A stretch of DNA of 64,000 nt from CAYZJB01 sp964602985 (GTDB taxonomy: Bacteria > CLD3 > SB21). Position 1 is the stretch's first letter. Each line of letters starts with the position of its first letter. The stretch is from positions 1 to 64,000 of the forward strand of contig CAZRTJ010000001.1 of NCBI GenBank assembly GCA_964602985.1, in the 5' to 3' direction. This document shows positions 7,659-15,990 of this stretch, piece by piece. Position numbers and translations under genes: made by a program. A model generated the notes under the pieces. It saw only the letters and a list, made by a program, of their open reading frames with translations, searched no databases and was not told the origin of the DNA.

Positions 7659-8520
7659 CGCTCGTCCTCTTGTTCTTGCGAAGCCACATCATTCCACCCA
7701 GCAACGCGTAGAGGAGAACGGGCGGAATGAAGTACGCAAAAATTCCGTGTTGGATGGACTCGGTGACTCCGGGCGCCGGCTGGGCGGGCAGATTCGGCAA
7801 TCCGATCGACGGGAATTCCGCGGCGGCCAGATACATCCACGCCGTGCCTCCGACTTCATGTTCGCCATAGACGTGGGGGCCATAACGCTGAGGATGTTTC
7901 CGTATCCTCTCGTGAGCCAGGCGGATCAACTCGGAACGCGGACCATAGGTCATGGCCTCCACCGGACAGATCTCCACGCATGCGGGCCGTTCGCTATGCG
8001 CACAGAAATCGCACTTCATGATGTCGGGCCGGAGCGCCCGATCGTATTGAAACACCGGGATCTGGAACGGGCAGGCGACCATGCAATAACGGCATCCGAT
8101 GCATTTGTCCGTGTCCCAGAGGACCGCCCCCGTGTTGGATTTGGAAAATGCACCAACGATGCACGCCGACTTGCACGCAGGTTGAATGCAATGCATGCAT
8201 TGGAACTTCGTGAACCGTCGTCCCGCATTCTCCAGGTAGGCATTGACGACCGTCAGACTCTCGCCATCGGGGCGTCGTTTGCGCTGAAACACGGACCGAT
8301 CGTCGTAGGAATCGAGGTCGCCCGCAGGCAAGCCATGAGCATCTTTGCACGCCCATTCGCACTGGCGGCAGCCGATGCAGACCGTCGTATCCACGAGAAC
8401 TCCGTACGGTTCGGTTGAATCCATGACAGCTTGTCGACCTTGGGCGCGGCGTCCCGTGAGAGTCGTCCAACCGAGAAGGGCGGCAGCCTGAAGAAAAAAG
8501 CGGCGTGTCGTTGAAATCAT
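7630..8520 (-). CDS. Tat-exported HybA/DmsB-like 4x[4Fe-4S] ferredoxin subunit with C-terminal membrane anchor
   Basis: 296 residues. The ATG at 8520 gives a twin-arginine signal (TTRRFFLQAAALLG) and is preferred over the GTG at 8562. Sixteen cysteines lie in four groups: CIGCRQCEWACK, CMHCIQPACKSAC, CIGCRYCMVACPF and CDFCAHSERPACVEICP, the standard DmsB/HybA arrangement for four cubane clusters. A hydrophobic helix near the C-terminus (IFAYFIPPVLLYALLGGMMW) should anchor it on the periplasmic face, as in HybA. It is first in the operon and probably links the NrfD-type quinone subunit to the multihaem cytochrome. The 400-bp gap upstream is shared with the divergent PD40 gene. Confidence 0.9.
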   Translation of the reverse strand: MISTTRRFFLQAAALLGWTTLTGRRAQGRQAVMDSTEPYGVLVDTTVCIGCRQCEWACKDAHGLPAGDLDSYDDRSVFQRKRRPDGESLTVVNAYLENAGRRFTKFQCMHCIQPACKSACIVGAFSKSNTGAVLWDTDKCIGCRYCMVACPFQIPVFQYDRALRPDIMKCDFCAHSERPACVEICPVEAMTYGPRSELIRLAHERIRKHPQRYGPHVYGEHEVGGTAWMYLAAAEFPSIGLPNLPAQPAPGVTESIQHGIFAYFIPPVLLYALLGGMMWLRKNKRTSDDHPSTHSD

Positions 8521-8845
8521 GTCTGCCGATCGAAGCCATGTGAACCTCGATCTACTCCGCATCAGTAGCGTACGAATTCTCGTTTTCCGGGCAATGACTG
8601 CGGTCAGGTGGAATCCAAGCTGCGATCAGGTGTGGCCTGGCTCGGACAGGATTGTCTGTTATTGCGGCCGATTTTGCGATTGCGTCATCGTCGCCACCCC
8701 TCGAGTGCGAAGACATGCGATCACGCAATCTCTCATTCGATACCGGATGGGGATGAATCGTGCGCGCACGCTCTGCCGTGCTTCTTCAGCGAATGGCACA
8801 TGGAAATCTTCTGCGGAAAAAAGGAAAAACAGGGCAAATATAATC

Positions 8846-8874
8846 TTGCATTTCGATCCTGATTTTTCTAAACT
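8846..8874 (+). promoter_or_regulatory. Putative sigma-70-type promoter for the PD40 gene
   Basis: TTGCAT (8846-8851), a 17-nt spacer and TAAACT (8869-8874), 50 nt before the ATG at 8924. A separate TATAAT sits at 8839-8844 without a good -35. The same TTGCAT-N17-TAA arrangement precedes ctaB. The rest of the 8521-8923 gap shows no gene; the divergent operon promoter must also lie here but I could not place it. Confidence 0.4.
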
Positions 8875-8923
8875 CAAAAAAATCCATTTGTTGAGGCACG
8901 TTTTTGGGCAGAGGAGTCTTCTC

Positions 8924-10273
8924 ATGCTGAGATCGGTTGTTATTGGAGTGATTCTGCTGACGGGGCTTGCGCCGGTGCAGGCTCAGACGGACAGTCTGCA
9001 GACCGATACACTGGCGGGACCCAAATATGTTTTGGATTCGACCCAGACGTTGACGGGTACGCTGGAAGGCTATTTCAAGCAATATTTTGAAGGCGATTCC
9101 TCCAATGCAGGACTGTGTTTTGATATCGCGCAGGAATACGTGACTCTGGGACGCAATCGATATGCCATTCCGTATTTGGACAAATCCATCACATTGGACG
9201 GTACCAATATGGATGTCGTGTACTTCCGCGCGCAGGTGCATCAGAAGCTGGGTCAGCGGAAGTCTTCGTATCGAGATTATCTGACGGTGTTGAGAGATTT
9301 CAAAGGGGAGGCCTATGCAGACCGAATTTCCGCACAGTTTGCCAGTCCGTACAAAGTCACTCAACTGACCAATAACAAATTCGACGACATCATGCCGTCC
9401 TTCTCACCGGATGGATCCAAAGTTCTGTTTCAATCCAATCGCAGCGGCAATTGGGACATTTACGTGATGGAAATGGCGGTGGGTGAGTCCAAGGCCCTGC
9501 GTCTGACGGACAACCCGGACGAGGAGGAGAATCCTTCGTATTCCCCGGACGGTCGGTACGTTACCTTCACCTCGACACGCGATGACAAGAGCGCGAAGAA
9601 ATTCAAACCGCGCGAGATCTATGTGATGTTCGCCAACGGCAAGTCCCAACGTCGTATTACGACGAGCTATGGCGCCGATAACTGGAGCCCGAGTTTTGTC
9701 GATACGACGACGATCGTTTTTGCCAGCGACCGGCGGGATTTCTCGACATCACCCTTTTGGGAAAAACCGACAGGGATCTACACCGTGGAGAAGACAGGAG
9801 AATTCCTGTACCAGATGTTTAGCGCCGATACTCTGGTGCGAACCGATCCGTTTATTGAAGCCAGTGGTTCGCTCATGGTCTTTAGCAGAGAGTCGGACAA
9901 TGGCGCATACAATGTCTTTATCGGCAAAGGGGACGGCAAGGGAGACATGCGCGAACTGACAGCGGGACGCCACATGAACATTCAGCCGCACATTTCTTCA
10001 AACCGGAATTTTGTCGCGTACGCGACCAATCGGGACGGAAATTTCGAAGTCTACAAGGTTCAAACGGATGGTACGGAACCAACGCGCATTACGTTCGACG
10101 ATGGTGACGATCTGTTTCCCAAACTCTCGTCAGACGGGTCACGAATCTTGTTCTGCTCCAATCGCACGGGGAATTTCCAGCTGTATCTCGCCTCCACCGA
10201 CACCACAGTCAAAGCGACAGTGAGTGACCTGATCGCCATTCTGGAAAAGAAAATTTCCGCCGCGAAAGACTAG
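8924..10273 (+). CDS. Exported TolB-like protein with TPR region and PD40 beta-propeller repeats
   Basis: 449 residues. The ATG at 8924, preceded by GAGGAG, gives a clean signal peptide (MLRSVVIGVILLTGLAPVQA); the longer upstream frame is not protein-like. Residues about 50-130 look like tetratricopeptide helices (FDIAQEYVTLGRNRYAIPYL, AQVHQKLGQ). The remainder is a PD40/WD40-like propeller with repeats such as PSFSPDGSKVLFQSNRSG, PSYSPDGRYVTFTST, PHISSNRNFVAYATNRDG and PKLSSDGSRILFCSNRTG. Such TPR-PD40 proteins are common in Bacteroidota and related phyla, with scaffold or envelope roles; some resemble OmpA-linked T9SS components, but no OmpA domain is present here. Transcribed alone, divergent from the electron-transfer operon. 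Confidence 0.85.
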   Translation: MLRSVVIGVILLTGLAPVQAQTDSLQTDTLAGPKYVLDSTQTLTGTLEGYFKQYFEGDSSNAGLCFDIAQEYVTLGRNRYAIPYLDKSITLDGTNMDVVYFRAQVHQKLGQRKSSYRDYLTVLRDFKGEAYADRISAQFASPYKVTQLTNNKFDDIMPSFSPDGSKVLFQSNRSGNWDIYVMEMAVGESKALRLTDNPDEEENPSYSPDGRYVTFTSTRDDKSAKKFKPREIYVMFANGKSQRRITTSYGADNWSPSFVDTTTIVFASDRRDFSTSPFWEKPTGIYTVEKTGEFLYQMFSADTLVRTDPFIEASGSLMVFSRESDNGAYNVFIGKGDGKGDMRELTAGRHMNIQPHISSNRNFVAYATNRDGNFEVYKVQTDGTEPTRITFDDGDDLFPKLSSDGSRILFCSNRTGNFQLYLASTDTTVKATVSDLIAILEKKISAAKD

Positions 10274-10450
10274 ACCGAGTCGCGAGAGCGGTGATTCCAG
10301 GCACTTGAGGTGTGTCCGAATTGTCCGATATCGAAATCGTTAGCGGGAGAATGAGTTCAGATTTCGCAGTGTCAATCGCAAGCACCATCCGCAGAATACA
10401 ACATATCCAGAATTCAAACGTCCATGGGCTGAGGCCTGGCTGAGGCAAAT

Positions 10451-11077
10451 TCAGAAGGTTAGTTGGACACCAACCAGAGTGCTTTTCGAAGATGGGTTGT
10501 ATCCGACGGAGAATCCCGTGAGCCCATGCTTTTCATTGTAAGCTTCTGCGGAAGACGCCGCCGTGAAGATATTCCAGACTACGGAACCCAGGACGAGGAC
10601 CGAGCCGGCTGTGCCCATCCACTGATCCGGAGCGGGCCCTTCCGCTTCGTCATCATTGCCACATGACATCGCTTTCCCGATCGTATGCGCCACCATTGCT
10701 GTTCCGACGACTCGCATTGCGATTCCCAAACCGCCTCTGCGGTAGTCCTTGGCATAGATATTTCCCATGGACGGTCCCACCAGTCCCCCGTACGTCATCA
10801 GACCAACGGCAGAGATAAGCTGGACTCCCTCGACGTTTGAGTCGCCGGCAGTCATGAGCAGAAGGCCGGCACCGATGGGTATGAACGTGTGTCCAAGCGC
10901 CATCGCGAAGGCCACTCTCGGTTTTCTTAATGTGTGAGTTCTCGTGAGATCTGGATGCGAGGGTTCATGCATCGGGCGCTTCAGAATGACCACCGATGAT
11001 GTCGTATCGGTTTCCACTGCAAGAGGACGGCAATGGAGAACAAGACAGCTGACGGGAACATAAGAAAGTGAATTCAT
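10451..11077 (-). CDS. Conserved-looking small membrane/exported protein, unknown function
   Basis: 208 residues. A GGAGG sits 6 nt before the ATG at 11077. The N-terminal 55 residues are polar after a weak hydrophobic start. From about 55 to 180 there are glycine-rich hydrophobic stretches (ALGHTFIPIGAGLLLMTAG, LISAVGLMTYGGLVGPSMGN, MGTAGSVLVLGSVVWNIF), consistent with three to four membrane segments. It ends in STLVGVQLTF, a terminal aromatic pattern common in outer-membrane-associated proteins of FCB bacteria. I do not recognise the family. It is monocistronic, with 177 nt of featureless sequence on its 3' side. Confidence 0.6.
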   Translation of the reverse strand: MNSLSYVPVSCLVLHCRPLAVETDTTSSVVILKRPMHEPSHPDLTRTHTLRKPRVAFAMALGHTFIPIGAGLLLMTAGDSNVEGVQLISAVGLMTYGGLVGPSMGNIYAKDYRRGGLGIAMRVVGTAMVAHTIGKAMSCGNDDEAEGPAPDQWMGTAGSVLVLGSVVWNIFTAASSAEAYNEKHGLTGFSVGYNPSSKSTLVGVQLTF

Positions 11078-11409
11078 GGTCTGCCTCCAACGAAGTCATT
11101 CAATGAAAGCAAAACCTGCGCCGTCCTCAAGTCGTTCAGAATACAGGATATTGTGAAATCATGGTAGCGAATCTCAGTTGCTGGAGATCACGCTGCCATA
11201 ATAATGTGGCGATAGGGTTTCCTGATTCATGGGATAATCCAGGACCTTCTCCATCTACCGAACTGTGAAGATGCCGGATAGTCTATCTTCACCACAGAGG
11301 CTCGCACCACACCCCGACCCTCCCCTTGCGCGAGTATGTGTTCCGTCTTTGTTGAGCCAAACACAACCCAATTCAATCTTCATCGATCTATCGTTTTGAT
11401 TGCCACCGA
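11078..11409. other. Intergenic region without recognisable gene
   Basis: About 330 bp between two minus-strand genes. I see no convincing coding frame, tRNA or strong hairpin. The part next to 11078 must hold the promoter of the unknown membrane protein, but no consensus box stands out. Confidence 0.4.
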
Positions 11410-12087
11410 TCACGATTCCCACACCACATCCGCCGAAACTCGGACGAGATTTCCCAATCGCGCCTCGATGCGATCGCCATGGTGGAGCGGACCCACACCG
11501 GAAGGGGTCCCGGTGAAGAGCACATCGCCAATCTCCCATGTCATGAATCCCGAAACGTATTCGATGATCTGATCGACCGGAAAGATCATATCGGCGGCAC
11601 GTCCGCTTTGTTTGAGCTCGCCGTTTACGTGCAAGTCAAATGTGAGGTCTGCGAAATGTCCCGCCTCTTCTCGCAATACAATATCCGACAGCACGGCCGA
11701 CGAATCGAATCCTTTGGCCAATGCCCATGGTTTGCCGCCTTGTTTAGCCTCTGCCTGCAAGTCACGCAAGGTGAGGTCCAGTCCAACGCCGTACCCCAGT
11801 ACGTGATCCCACGCCCGCGATCTGGCGATGTTCTTGCCGGATTGGCCGAGCACCACAAGGAGTTCCACTTCGTGGTGCATCTCCCGCGACATCGGAGGCC
11901 GCACGACTGTGCCGCCGTCATGGATCACGGCGGATGGCGGTTTCAGAAAAATGACCGGGACGTCGGGTTTCGCGCGGGCTTTCCCCGGATTCATCTCCGC
12001 AACATGCTCAGCATAGTTTTGACCCACGCAAACGATCTTACCGATCGGCAGAGTCGCACCGGTCTTTTGGATACGGACAAAGGCCAT
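11410..12087 (-). CDS. Fumarylacetoacetate hydrolase (FAH) family protein, FAHD1-like
   Basis: 225 residues, the short single-domain length of FAHD1-type enzymes. Family blocks are visible: KIVCVGQNYAEHVAEM at about 17-32, PVIFLKPPSAV, the metal-binding HHEVELLVV (E73 and E75 region), YGVGLDLTLRDLQ, and GDVLFTGTPSGVGPL near 190-205. Members hydrolyse acylpyruvates or decarboxylate oxaloacetate, and some act on aromatic-degradation intermediates; the substrate cannot be set from sequence. There is no aromatic-degradation operon around it. It is flanked on its 5' side by the terminator of a separate minus-strand gene, so it is transcribed on its own. Confidence 0.88.
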   Translation of the reverse strand: MAFVRIQKTGATLPIGKIVCVGQNYAEHVAEMNPGKARAKPDVPVIFLKPPSAVIHDGGTVVRPPMSREMHHEVELLVVLGQSGKNIARSRAWDHVLGYGVGLDLTLRDLQAEAKQGGKPWALAKGFDSSAVLSDIVLREEAGHFADLTFDLHVNGELKQSGRAADMIFPVDQIIEYVSGFMTWEIGDVLFTGTPSGVGPLHHGDRIEARLGNLVRVSADVVWES

Positions 12088-12104
12088 GGTTCCTCCGTTT
12101 TAGG

Positions 12105-12134
12105 AAAACAAAAAAGGCTGTCTTGCGACAGCCT
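12105..12134 (-). terminator. Rho-independent terminator of the 12156-12644 gene
   Basis: On the minus strand an 8-bp stem (AGGCTGTC, loop GCAA, GACAGCCT; 12115-12134) is followed by a T-rich run (12105-12114). It lies 21 nt after the stop of the minus-strand gene and before the FAH-family gene start. Confidence 0.8.
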
Positions 12135-12155
12135 GAGGGTATGAAAACTTTCCGC

Positions 12156-12644
12156 CTAGTTCAATTTCTTGAAGCTTTGCAGGATCTTGATCGCCGTTTG
12201 CGTGTTCGCTTCGTTACGGCTTTCGTCGTGCCACCACATCATGTAGGCGGCCATGTTCGTGGATCCGTCGGGATCGATGAGGCCCAGCACGACAAAGAGC
12301 ATATCCCGTCCGCTTTGCTGTCCGTACCCGACCATCTGGTACCCCTCCAGTCCTTGCAAGGTGACTGGTTCGTTCAAAGTCAGTTCCACCCCCGAGGCGT
12401 TCAGCGATCCGAGCGCCCGGTTGGCCACTTCTTCAGCGGAAAGAGATTCATCCAGATAGGGAGAAATGTGCAGAGTCATGTCCTCTCCGGAAGCGGTGAA
12501 TCGCTCGCCCGTACTTTCCGTGACGTTAAATTTCACAGGCACACTGAAGCCTATGTTGTAGGTCTTCCACTCCATGGGCTTCATGCGTTGAGCGTCGGCT
12601 TGTGATACCAGGACGAACGCCAGCAATAGTGCAATCTTCTTCAT
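12156..12644 (-). CDS. Small exported protein, unknown function
   Basis: 162 residues. The ATG at 12644 has a strong AGGAGGT site 6 nt upstream and begins a signal peptide (MKKIALLLAFVLVSQADAQ). The large open frame that continues upstream to 14429 is a shadow of the BNR gene on the other strand. The mature part is mostly beta-type (NIGFSVPVKFNVTESTGERF, LQGLEGYQMVGYGQQSG, MLFVVLGLIDPDGS) and ends in helix IKILQSFKKLN. This pattern resembles PsbP/DUF1795-like proteins, in which a short domain checks the size of a fit residue (…AAxKILxSF), but that assignment is tentative. A terminator follows directly. Confidence 0.75.
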   Translation of the reverse strand: MKKIALLLAFVLVSQADAQRMKPMEWKTYNIGFSVPVKFNVTESTGERFTASGEDMTLHISPYLDESLSAEEVANRALGSLNASGVELTLNEPVTLQGLEGYQMVGYGQQSGRDMLFVVLGLIDPDGSTNMAAYMMWWHDESRNEANTQTAIKILQSFKKLN

Positions 12645-12744
12645 GAGAACCTCCTCTTGGATAGGTTTAATGAAAGAAAGTACACGTAACGGGGACGTGA
12701 AATCAAGCTGAAATTTTTTCACGATTTCGACCAGGACTTTCGCC

Positions 12745-12773
12745 TTGATGGGATTGGACAATTTGTCTAAACT
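12745..12773 (+). promoter_or_regulatory. Putative sigma-70-type promoter for the BNR gene
   Basis: TTGATG (12745-12750), 17-nt spacer, TAAACT (12768-12773), 36 nt before the ATG at 12810. The TCTAAACTC around the -10 is identical to that at the 8869 promoter. Confidence 0.4.
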
Positions 12774-12809
12774 CGTCCACTTCCTACGGACCTCAAGCCG
12801 GAGCGATCG

Positions 12810-15800
12810 ATGAAAGCCTTCTGCATGATCCTCTTCATTGTTTGTACCTTTTCGACCCACGCGCAGAAACCGCGCGCCGACGTTTCGTTGGATTCCACTC
12901 TTGCCGGGGCGATGAAGTGGCGAAGCATCGGTCCGTTTCGCGGTGGCCGATCGTTGGCCGTGGCGGGGCACGAAAAACAGACGCTGACGTATTATTTTGG
13001 TGCGACCGGAGGCGGCGTGTGGAAGACGACCGATGGTGGAGCAACCTGGTTCAATGTGTCGGACGGATACTTCAAGTCCAGTTCCGTCGGGGCCCTGGAG
13101 ATTGCCGCATCGGATCCCAACGTCCTGTACGCGGGCACAGGGGAGTCTTGCATTCGGGGAAACATTTCCGTCGGCGATGGCGTCTACAGGTCGCTCGATG
13201 CCGGTCGGACGTGGACGCATATGGGTCTGCGAGACGCGCAGACGATCAGTCGAATCGCGATCGACCCGCGGAATCCGGATCTCGTGATGGTGGCCGCACT
13301 GGGGAAAATTTTCGGCGCCAACAAGGAACGCGGAATTTACCGCACGACGGACGGCGGCAAGACGTGGGCGCTGGTACTTTCGAGAGACGACAAGACCGGC
13401 GGGGTCGATGTGGCGATCGATCCCTTCAACCCCCGCAACGTGTATGCGGCCCTGTGGGAGGCATCGCGAACGCCGTGGAGCATGTCCAGCGGAGGACCCG
13501 GTAGCGGGCTCTTTCGTTCCACGGATGGCGGCCAGACGTGGAAGGAAATTTCCACGAATCCCGGACTTCCCCGAGGCGTGATCGGCAAGATCGGCATAGC
13601 CATTTCGCCGGCACGCGAAGGCAGAATCTGGACCAGCGTCGAAGCCGAACACGGGGGTGTGTTTCGATCGGACGACGCAGGCGAGACATGGCAGCGCGTC
13701 AATGAGGATCGGGCGTTGCGCCAACGTGCCTGGTATTACAGCCACATCGTGGCCGACCCGTTGCAACCCGACGTCGTCTATGTACTCAATGTGAATTGGC
13801 ACAAGTCCCTGGACGGAGGGAAGACGTTTCAGACGATGCCGACCATGCACGGCGACCACCACGATCTGTGGATCGACCCGACCGATCCGCGACGGATGAT
13901 CCTGGCTGACGATGGAGGAGCCGTCGTGTCGATCAATGGCGGTGAGACCTGGACCGATCAGGATTTGCCAACGGCCCAATTCTATCATGTCCTGGTGGAC
14001 AATCAATTTCCCTACAACGTATATGGCGCCCAGCAGGACAACTCTACGATCCAGATCGCCAGTCGGTCGACCGGTTACGGGATCGACGCCACTCATTGGC
14101 GATCCGTCGCGGGCGGGGAGAGTGGGTACATCGCTGTGCATCCGGAGAAACCGCACATCACGTATGGCGGGAGTTATCAGGGGTACCTGACACGTTTCGA
14201 TTCGCGAACCCAGCAAGAGCGCATCATCACCGTATGGCCGGACAATGTCATCGGTCAAGGAGCTGTCGGAGCCAGGTACCGGTTCCAATGGACCTTCCCG
14301 ATCATGCTGTCGCCGCACGATCCGAATGTTCTGTATGCGACGTCGCAGTTCGTCCATCGATCGACCGACGAAGGCCAAACCTGGGAGATCGTCAGCCCCG
14401 ATTTGACACGCAATGACTCGACGAAACAAAGGTCGAGCGGCGGGCCCATCACCAAGGACAATACCGGCGTCGAGTACTACAACACGATTTTTGCCTTCGC
14501 CGAGTCACCGATCACGCCGGGACTCTTGTGGGCGGGCAGCGACGACGGTCTGATCCACGTGAGCCGCGACGGAGGAAAGACATGGCAGAATGTGACTCCG
14601 AAGAATTTGGGAGAAGGGTCTCTCATTAGTCAGATCGAACCGTCGCCGTGGGATGCGGGCACCGCCTACGTTGCGGTCAATCGATACAAGCGGAACGATC
14701 CCGCCCCGTATATTTGGATCACCAACGACCACGGGAAGTCGTGGAAGAATGCGAACGCAGGCATTGCCGCCGATCATTTTGTTCGCGTGGTTCGAGAGGA
14801 CCCGCATCGCAAGGGCCTGCTCTATGCGGGGACCGAACGGGGAATGTATCTTTCGTTCAACAGCGGATCCTCCTGGACGCCGTTTCAGCTCAATCTTCCG
14901 CAGACGCCGATTCACGATATTGCCGTTCACAAACGGGATCAGGATTTGATTGTCGCGACGCACGGTCGATCGTTTTGGATCTTGGATGATCTGACGCCGT
15001 TGCATGAGTGGTCCGACAAGGTCGTCTCGCAAACTGCGTATCTGTTTCGCCCGCGAGATGCCTATCGCATGGAAGGATTTCCATATGACCGGCCCGGGCT
15101 GTCCATCGGCTTGAATCCGCCAAACGGCGTACTGGTTCACTACTTCCTGAGGCAAAAACCGACGTCCGAAGTGAAGCTGGAATTTGTGAACACGCAGGGC
15201 CAAACGATGGCGACATTCTCCAGTATCAAAGACGCCAAAGGCAAAGAGCTGAAACCGTCAGAAGAATTTTACGAGAAACCCAAAGAAAAGCGGCAAAAGG
15301 TTGTGCCGGCAGACTCGGGGATGAACCGATTCGTCTGGGACATGCGAATTCCGGACGCAACGGAAGTGCCCGGCGGGATATTGTGGTTTGGGTCGCTGCA
15401 GGGACCCAAGGTGATTCCCGGAGAATACCGTGTCCGGCTCACGTTGGGGCAGTCGGAATGGACGCAGTCGTTTCGAATCAAGATCGATCCTCGTGTGGAC
15501 GTGGGGCAGGACGTGCTGGAGCAACAGGCGGATTTGATGATGCAAATTCATCGGGCCCTGGACACGACCCACAAGACGGTCAACAAGATTCGGGATGTCA
15601 AGAAGCAGATTGCCGATTACGCAAGCCGTCTCAAGGATACGACGGTCGCGGGGGAGATCAGGCGTTTGTGCAAGCCGTTACAGGACAGCCTCTCGCAGAT
15701 CGAGGATGTGTTGATCCAAAGTAAATTGAAAAGCAGTCAGGACGTGCTGAATTACCCGGTGCGACTCAACAATCGTCTGGCTACCCTGGCGGCGACGATT

Positions 15801-15968
15801 TCCAATTCGGATGATCGTCCGACGCAGTCGCAGTCGGATTTGTTTTTGGAATTGCGGGCGGCGGTGGAGGAGTCGATTGCGGCAGCGGATCGCGTGCTGA
15901 AATCGGAGTTGCCGAAAATTCAAGACTACACTCGGGAGCATAACGTTCCGGCATTGTCTGTTGAATGA
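12810..15968 (+). CDS. Large exported BNR/sortilin-like beta-propeller protein
   Basis: 1052 residues with a signal peptide (MKAFCMILFIVCTFSTHAQ). Residues about 25-730 are built of BNR/Asp-box type blades, visible as GGVWKTTDGGATWFNV, GVYRSLDAGRTWTHMG, GIYRTTDGGKTWALVL, GLFRSTDGGQTWKEIS, GVFRSDDAGETWQRV, FVHRSTDEGQTWEIV, LIHVSRDGGKTWQNVT and MYLSFNSGSSWTPF. This matches the VPS10/sortilin-like 'glycosyl hydrolase' annotations of FCB genomes. The C-terminal third contains a beta-sandwich (FVWDMRIPDATEVPGG) and a helical tail, as in that family. Catalytic activity is unproven and many homologues probably bind proteins or glycans. No T9SS tail is seen. It stands alone with its own promoter. Confidence 0.88.
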   Translation: MKAFCMILFIVCTFSTHAQKPRADVSLDSTLAGAMKWRSIGPFRGGRSLAVAGHEKQTLTYYFGATGGGVWKTTDGGATWFNVSDGYFKSSSVGALEIAASDPNVLYAGTGESCIRGNISVGDGVYRSLDAGRTWTHMGLRDAQTISRIAIDPRNPDLVMVAALGKIFGANKERGIYRTTDGGKTWALVLSRDDKTGGVDVAIDPFNPRNVYAALWEASRTPWSMSSGGPGSGLFRSTDGGQTWKEISTNPGLPRGVIGKIGIAISPAREGRIWTSVEAEHGGVFRSDDAGETWQRVNEDRALRQRAWYYSHIVADPLQPDVVYVLNVNWHKSLDGGKTFQTMPTMHGDHHDLWIDPTDPRRMILADDGGAVVSINGGETWTDQDLPTAQFYHVLVDNQFPYNVYGAQQDNSTIQIASRSTGYGIDATHWRSVAGGESGYIAVHPEKPHITYGGSYQGYLTRFDSRTQQERIITVWPDNVIGQGAVGARYRFQWTFPIMLSPHDPNVLYATSQFVHRSTDEGQTWEIVSPDLTRNDSTKQRSSGGPITKDNTGVEYYNTIFAFAESPITPGLLWAGSDDGLIHVSRDGGKTWQNVTPKNLGEGSLISQIEPSPWDAGTAYVAVNRYKRNDPAPYIWITNDHGKSWKNANAGIAADHFVRVVREDPHRKGLLYAGTERGMYLSFNSGSSWTPFQLNLPQTPIHDIAVHKRDQDLIVATHGRSFWILDDLTPLHEWSDKVVSQTAYLFRPRDAYRMEGFPYDRPGLSIGLNPPNGVLVHYFLRQKPTSEVKLEFVNTQGQTMATFSSIKDAKGKELKPSEEFYEKPKEKRQKVVPADSGMNRFVWDMRIPDATEVPGGILWFGSLQGPKVIPGEYRVRLTLGQSEWTQSFRIKIDPRVDVGQDVLEQQADLMMQIHRALDTTHKTVNKIRDVKKQIADYASRLKDTTVAGEIRRLCKPLQDSLSQIEDVLIQSKLKSSQDVLNYPVRLNNRLATLAATISNSDDRPTQSQSDLFLELRAAVEESIAAADRVLKSELPKIQDYTREHNVPALSVE

Positions 15969-15990
15969 ATTTCAAATAGCGAGGCATTCC

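Noticed and set aside
7630..8520. Hydrogenase-2 HybA/HybB identity for the left operon
   Set aside because: No large or small hydrogenase subunit genes are present; only the electron-transfer fold families are shared.
12645..14429. Large minus-strand open frame extending the 12156-12644 gene upstream
   Set aside because: It is the reverse-strand shadow of the BNR-propeller gene, and the real start at 12644 has a signal peptide and a strong ribosome site.
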